Shown here: piece by piece, positions 6,370 through 9,143 of the stretch
Layout: every line of letters begins with the position of its first letter
Position numbering within the stretch: the stretch's first letter is position 1
Assembly (NCBI GenBank): GCA_030018635.1
Contig: JASEHU010000067.1
Coordinates: 1-9,143 of the forward strand
Length of the DNA stretch: 9,143 bases
Source of the DNA: a bacterium
GTDB lineage: Bacteria > UBA9089 > CG2-30-40-21 > SBAY01
Direction of reading: 5' to 3'
The notes under the pieces: generated by a model
Databases searched by the model: none
The model's input: the letters and a program-made list of their open reading frames with translations, nothing else
What the model was told of the DNA's origin: nothing
Position numbers and translations under genes: made by a program

Positions 6370-7164
6370 ATGGATTTAGCCAGTGTTATTGGTGTAGTTG
6401 GTGGTTGTGGGGCGTTGGTATTGGCAGTGCTTCTTGAGGAAATGGGCATAATCGGGTCAGGGTATCTGAATATTCCCGGTATAGTCATCATTGGTTCAGG
6501 GTCGGTTCTGGCGACCATGGCTATGTTCACTATGAAAGAAGTAATGAAAACACCGGCATATTTAATGGTATTTTTGTTTAATAAGCCGATAGAGCCGGGT
6601 GAGATTATCGAGACGCTGATTGCCTTTGCTCAAAAGGCACGGAGAGAAGGACTATTAGCCTTAGAGGCAGATATCGAAAATATAAAAGAACCATTCTTTA
6701 GAAAAGGAATTCAGTTAGTGGTAGATGGGGTGGACCCGGAATTGGTTGAAGAGGTGCTGGATATAGAAGTAACCAATATGAAACATAGACATAAAGTAGG
6801 CGAGGATATTTTTATGTCAGCCGGAGGTATTGCCCCGACAATGGGTATTCTTGGGGCTATTATGGGACTAACCGGGGCGCTTGCCAAAATGGGTGGTGGT
6901 GATATTATGACTACGGTTCATTCTCTGGCTATTGCCTTTATTGCCTCTTTCTATGGTGTGGCTATCGCTAATTTAGTCTTTATCCCTATTGCCCTCAAAT
7001 TAAAAAAATTAAATGAGATTGAGGTTTTTATAAGAGACCTTATCGTTACCGGGGTTTTATCTATTCAGGCCGGAGATAACCCACGAATTTTAGAGGAAAA
7101 ATTAAAGGCATTCTTTAATGAGGAAGAATATCCACTTAAAGCCGAAAAGGCTGCTGAAAAATAA
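6370..7164 (+). CDS. motA: MotA-like flagellar stator protein
   Basis: MotA, with MotB, forms the ion-driven stator that turns the flagellum. The 264 residues hold four membrane segments (about 3-22, 31-52, 148-170, 184-206) around a cytoplasmic loop. Rotor-contact residues are conserved as R91 (KARREG) and E99 (LLALEADIE), near R90 and E98 of E. coli MotA. The TM3 proline is P156 in IAPTMGILG. The two threonines linked to Na+ use in Vibrio PomA (T158, T186) align with A163 and S193, which leans toward an H+ stator, but MotB would be needed to decide. The ATG at 6370 has GGAGG 11 nt upstream; an upstream TTG at 6352 overlaps that ribosome site and is unlikely. It begins 58 bp after hppA with no terminator between. 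No motB follows, so the partner must be encoded elsewhere. Confidence 0.92.
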   Translation: MDLASVIGVVGGCGALVLAVLLEEMGIIGSGYLNIPGIVIIGSGSVLATMAMFTMKEVMKTPAYLMVFLFNKPIEPGEIIETLIAFAQKARREGLLALEADIENIKEPFFRKGIQLVVDGVDPELVEEVLDIEVTNMKHRHKVGEDIFMSAGGIAPTMGILGAIMGLTGALAKMGGGDIMTTVHSLAIAFIASFYGVAIANLVFIPIALKLKKLNEIEVFIRDLIVTGVLSIQAGDNPRILEEKLKAFFNEEEYPLKAEKAAEK

Positions 7165-7172
7165 GAGGATAG

Positions 7173-7190
7173 TGTCAGACAAGTCTGGCA
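7173..7190. promoter_or_regulatory. Dyad in the motA-MEMO gap
   Basis: TGTCAGAC and GTCTGGCA are mirrored around AA with one mismatch, in the 47-bp gap between motA and the MEMO/AMMECR1 gene. It could be an operator-like dyad or a short RNA hairpin at the gene boundary. No T-tract follows, so it is not an obvious terminator. Confidence 0.3.
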
Positions 7191-7211
7191 GAAATCAATT
7201 TAGAGGGGAAA

Positions 7212-8735
7212 ATGTGGTATAAATCAATATTAATAGCCTTAACTTTAATATTACCTACACAGGGTTGTTCACAGACAAATACTACTCATACAAAAAAGTC
7301 TGAAATTCAACAACATATTCGCCAACCGGCCGTAGCCGGTGCTTTTTATCCTGCTAACCCAACTGAATTAAAAAATCAAATCAATGGTTTCTTAGAAAAG
7401 GCAAAGCACGAAAAGATTGCTGGGCAAATTATTGGCTTAATGGTTCCTCATGCGGGTTATGTCTATTCCGGAGGGGTAGCGGCACAGGGATATAAACAAT
7501 TGGAGGGATGCTCCTTCGATACCGTAGTTATAATCGGTATGAGTCATTATGCCCGTTTTGATGGTATTGCGGTAGATACTAATGATTATTATCAAACACC
7601 GCTTGGATTGGTCAAGGTGGATACGGAATTAGCCTCTGCCCTTATCAAATCCAATCCAATGATTAAATCCTTGCCTGAGGCTCATACACAAGAACATTCA
7701 TTAGAAGTCCAGATACCGTTCCTGCAGCAGACTTTATTAAAGGAATTTAAAATATTGCCGATATTAATAAGTAACCCCAGTGATTGCCAGATATTAGCTA
7801 AGAGTCTTATTTCAAATAGTCAGGCATGCCTTGGTAATGTTTGTTTTATTGGCGGTAAAAAGGTTTTATATATCGCCTCATCGGATATGACTCATTACCC
7901 ACCTTATGAGGTGGCTAATAAAGTGGATAAAACAACCCTTTCTTTGATAGAAGGAATGGATATTGATAAACTGGTAGCCTGGTTGAATGAGCCGCATGAA
8001 CACTGTGGGACACTGCTTTGTGGCTCAGGAGCAGTTCTGACATTGATGCTGATAGCTAAGGAATCAGGAATAACTAAAGCCTCTATCTTGAATTATGCCA
8101 ATTCGGGCGATGTACCGGTCATTGGCGATAAATCAAAGGTAGTTGGTTATGGGTCGGTTATTTTTACTCAAAAGGAGGTCAAGGCGATGATATTAGATAA
8201 TGAGGAACAACAAGTATTACTAAAGATTGCCAGGAATACTATCCAGGATTATATTACCCACAGACATATTCCACCAGTAGAGGTAAATGATTATCCAGAA
8301 CTTCAACAGCCTGCCGGGGTATTTGTTACCCTGACCAAAAATAAGCAATTACGCGGCTGTATTGGTTATATCAAACCTATTGCCCCTCTGGCTCAGGCAG
8401 TAAGCAAAATGGCCATTGCCGCTTCAACAGAAGACCCACGATTTTCCCCTGTAACTCCAGATGAAATAAAGGAAATAAAGATTGAGATTACAGTGCTTTC
8501 AGAATTAACACAAATACATAATATTGACCAGATTGAGGTAGGCAAACACGGCATTTACATTGTTAAAGGGTTCAATTCCGGATTACTTCTGCCACAGGTA
8601 GCTACCGAGCAGGGCTGGAATCGTGAGGAATTTCTTACGCATACCTGCTATAAAGCCGGCCTTCCTGCAAATGCCTGGAAGAAAAAGGACACAGAGATAT
8701 TTATATTTGGTGGGGCAATATTTCATGAAGAGTAA
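7212..8735 (+). CDS. MEMO1-AMMECR1 fusion (AmmeMemoRadiSam B and A), predicted lipoprotein
   Basis: The 507 residues join two families that are often encoded together with a radical SAM enzyme, a set whose function is not established. Residues about 36-320 are MEMO1-like, of the extradiol dioxygenase fold: QPAVAGAFYP (38-47), PHAGYVYSG with H80, SHY with H112, H158-x3-H162, SSDMTHY (223-229) and C270 in LCGSGAV. H80, H112 and C270 correspond to the metal-binding H49, H81 and C244 of human MEMO1. Residues 326-507 are AMMECR1-like: LRGCIGYI (R381-G-C383) and EDPRFSPV (407-414). The N-terminus MWYKSILIALTLILPTQGC is a signal peptide with a possible lipobox Cys19, so the full-length form may sit outside the cytoplasmic membrane. 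The ATG has a GAGGGGA ribosome site. The radical SAM partner is not in the window. Internal initiation at 8187 is likely. Confidence 0.9.
   Translation: MWYKSILIALTLILPTQGCSQTNTTHTKKSEIQQHIRQPAVAGAFYPANPTELKNQINGFLEKAKHEKIAGQIIGLMVPHAGYVYSGGVAAQGYKQLEGCSFDTVVIIGMSHYARFDGIAVDTNDYYQTPLGLVKVDTELASALIKSNPMIKSLPEAHTQEHSLEVQIPFLQQTLLKEFKILPILISNPSDCQILAKSLISNSQACLGNVCFIGGKKVLYIASSDMTHYPPYEVANKVDKTTLSLIEGMDIDKLVAWLNEPHEHCGTLLCGSGAVLTLMLIAKESGITKASILNYANSGDVPVIGDKSKVVGYGSVIFTQKEVKAMILDNEEQQVLLKIARNTIQDYITHRHIPPVEVNDYPELQQPAGVFVTLTKNKQLRGCIGYIKPIAPLAQAVSKMAIAASTEDPRFSPVTPDEIKEIKIEITVLSELTQIHNIDQIEVGKHGIYIVKGFNSGLLLPQVATEQGWNREEFLTHTCYKAGLPANAWKKKDTEIFIFGGAIFHEE
8172..8189 (+). promoter_or_regulatory. 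Internal Shine-Dalgarno and ATG at the MEMO/AMMECR1 junction
   Basis: AAGGAGGT at 8172-8179 is a full-consensus ribosome site, and ATG follows at 8187 with 7 nt spacing, in frame as Met326 of the fusion. It falls exactly where the AMMECR1 domain begins (MILDNEEQQVLLKIAR). Starting here would give a 182-residue cytoplasmic AMMECR1 protein, which is a normal length for stand-alone members. It may be a working second start, or the fossil start of a formerly separate downstream gene. Confidence 0.6.
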
Positions 8736-8738
8736 AAA

Positions 8739-8845
8739 GTTCAAGTATCAGATATCAGCAGTCAGGTAAAGAGAAAAGTTAAGGAAGGGAAGTTTTTCTC
8801 TGATGTTTCTTTCTTTACCTGATACCTGACACCTGATACCTGAAC
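8739..8845. repeat. ACCTGAY heptamer hairpin, copy 2
   Basis: Arms 8739-8778 and 8806-8845 are complementary over about 40 bp with a few mismatches. The right arm is ACCTGAT (8817), ACCTGAC (8824), ACCTGAT (8831), ACCTGAA (8838), the same unit as the copy at 2281-2365 with the C/T alternation shifted by one unit. The GGGAAGTTTTTCTC loop is also shared with that copy. It starts 4 bp after the stop of the MEMO/AMMECR1 gene and ends 22 bp before the Rpn-family gene, so it may act as a 3' end structure for the plus-strand transcript. Confidence 0.88.
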
Positions 8846-8867
8846 GCTTATTTAAGAAGGGGATAAA

Positions 8868-9143
8868 ATGAAAAGATTGATAAGATTTGATTGGGCAGTA
8901 AAAAAGCTGTTAAGGAGTAAGGCTAATTTTGATGTGCTGGAAGGTTTTTTAAGTGAACTGCTTAAAGAAGATATAACCATAAAAAATATCCTGGAGGGTG
9001 AAGGAAATAAAGAAACAGCAGAGGATAAATTTAATCGGGTCGATTTGCTGGTAGAAAACAGTAAGGGAGAAATACTCATCATAGAGGTTCAGGTAGAAGA
9101 CCAATTGGATTATCTACAACGGTTAATCTATGGAACAGCGAAG
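8868..9143 (+). CDS. Rpn-family PD-(D/E)XK nuclease/putative transposase, 5' part
   Basis: Only the first 92 codons are in the window. The N-terminus (FDWAVKKLLRSKANFDVLEGFLSELL, about 7-32) matches the start of Rpn/PDDEXK proteins, which are recombination-promoting nucleases often annotated as putative transposases. The catalytic core is visible as D59 in RVDLLVEN and E73-V-Q75 in EILIIEVQ, the ExQ form common in this family. The start ATG has GAAGGGG 5 nt upstream. It follows a 107-bp hairpin repeat directly. The family is often present in many copies in a genome. Some members act in DNA exchange or in phage defence, and the role here is unknown. Confidence 0.88.
   Translation, partial: MKRLIRFDWAVKKLLRSKANFDVLEGFLSELLKEDITIKNILEGEGNKETAEDKFNRVDLLVENSKGEILIIEVQVEDQLDYLQRLIYGTAK

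Noticed and set aside
7165..8735. motB directly after motA
   Set aside because: The next gene has no OmpA-like peptidoglycan-binding domain and no N-terminal membrane helix with the MotB aspartate. It is a MEMO1-AMMECR1 protein.
8739..8845. Heptamer hairpins as ordinary intrinsic terminators
   Set aside because: Stems are long and AT-rich with large loops and lack a T-run right after the 3' arm; one copy lies inside an operon and a related array lies inside a coding sequence. Some termination effect is still possible.

Overview
The window comes from a motile, probably uncultivated, Gram-negative-type bacterium. The evidence is a flagellar export gene cluster, a MotA-type stator gene, signal peptides and a likely lipoprotein, and AT-rich gaps full of short palindromic repeats. 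No rRNA, tRNA or diagnostic marker is present, so I make no phylum call. The repeat style (tandem 7-bp units forming hairpins) recalls heptanucleotide repeats of cyanobacteria and of some candidate phyla.

Layout. Positions 1-284 hold no gene, only inverted repeats. On the minus strand, transcribed right to left from a sigma-70-like promoter near 3514-3542, lie fliP, fliQ, fliR and flhB (3471 down to 285). These are the membrane core of the flagellar type III export gate. fliO is absent upstream of fliP, and no flhA is visible in the 284 bases after flhB. The divergent gap 3472-3875 carries the fliP promoter, a long imperfect hairpin, a near-consensus promoter for the plus strand, and a structured leader whose unpaired segment can pair with the ribosome-binding site of the next gene. 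On the plus strand follow a membrane-bound pyrophosphatase of a divergent, predicted K+-independent type (3876-6311), a motA-like stator gene without a motB beside it (6370-7164), and a predicted lipoprotein fusing a MEMO1-like domain to an AMMECR1-like domain (7212-8735). The 5' part of an Rpn-family PD-(D/E)XK nuclease/transposase gene runs off the right edge (8868-9143).

How they may work together. FliPQR-FlhB secretes flagellar subunits, MotA forms the cytoplasmic and membrane ring of the torque generator, and the pyrophosphatase converts pyrophosphate hydrolysis into an ion gradient. The two plus-strand genes are 58 bp apart and probably co-transcribed, so a gradient maker and a gradient user may be co-expressed. 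The MEMO/AMMECR1 protein belongs to the poorly understood AmmeMemoRadiSam set. Its radical SAM partner is not in the window.

The most unusual signals are: (1) a set of hairpin-forming elements built of tandem heptamers, with different heptamer words but the same architecture, in most of the larger gaps; (2) a heptamer array inserted in frame at the N-terminus of FlhB; (3) the SD-sequestering leader of the pyrophosphatase gene; (4) a strong internal Shine-Dalgarno plus ATG exactly at the MEMO/AMMECR1 domain border, suggesting two protein products from one gene.
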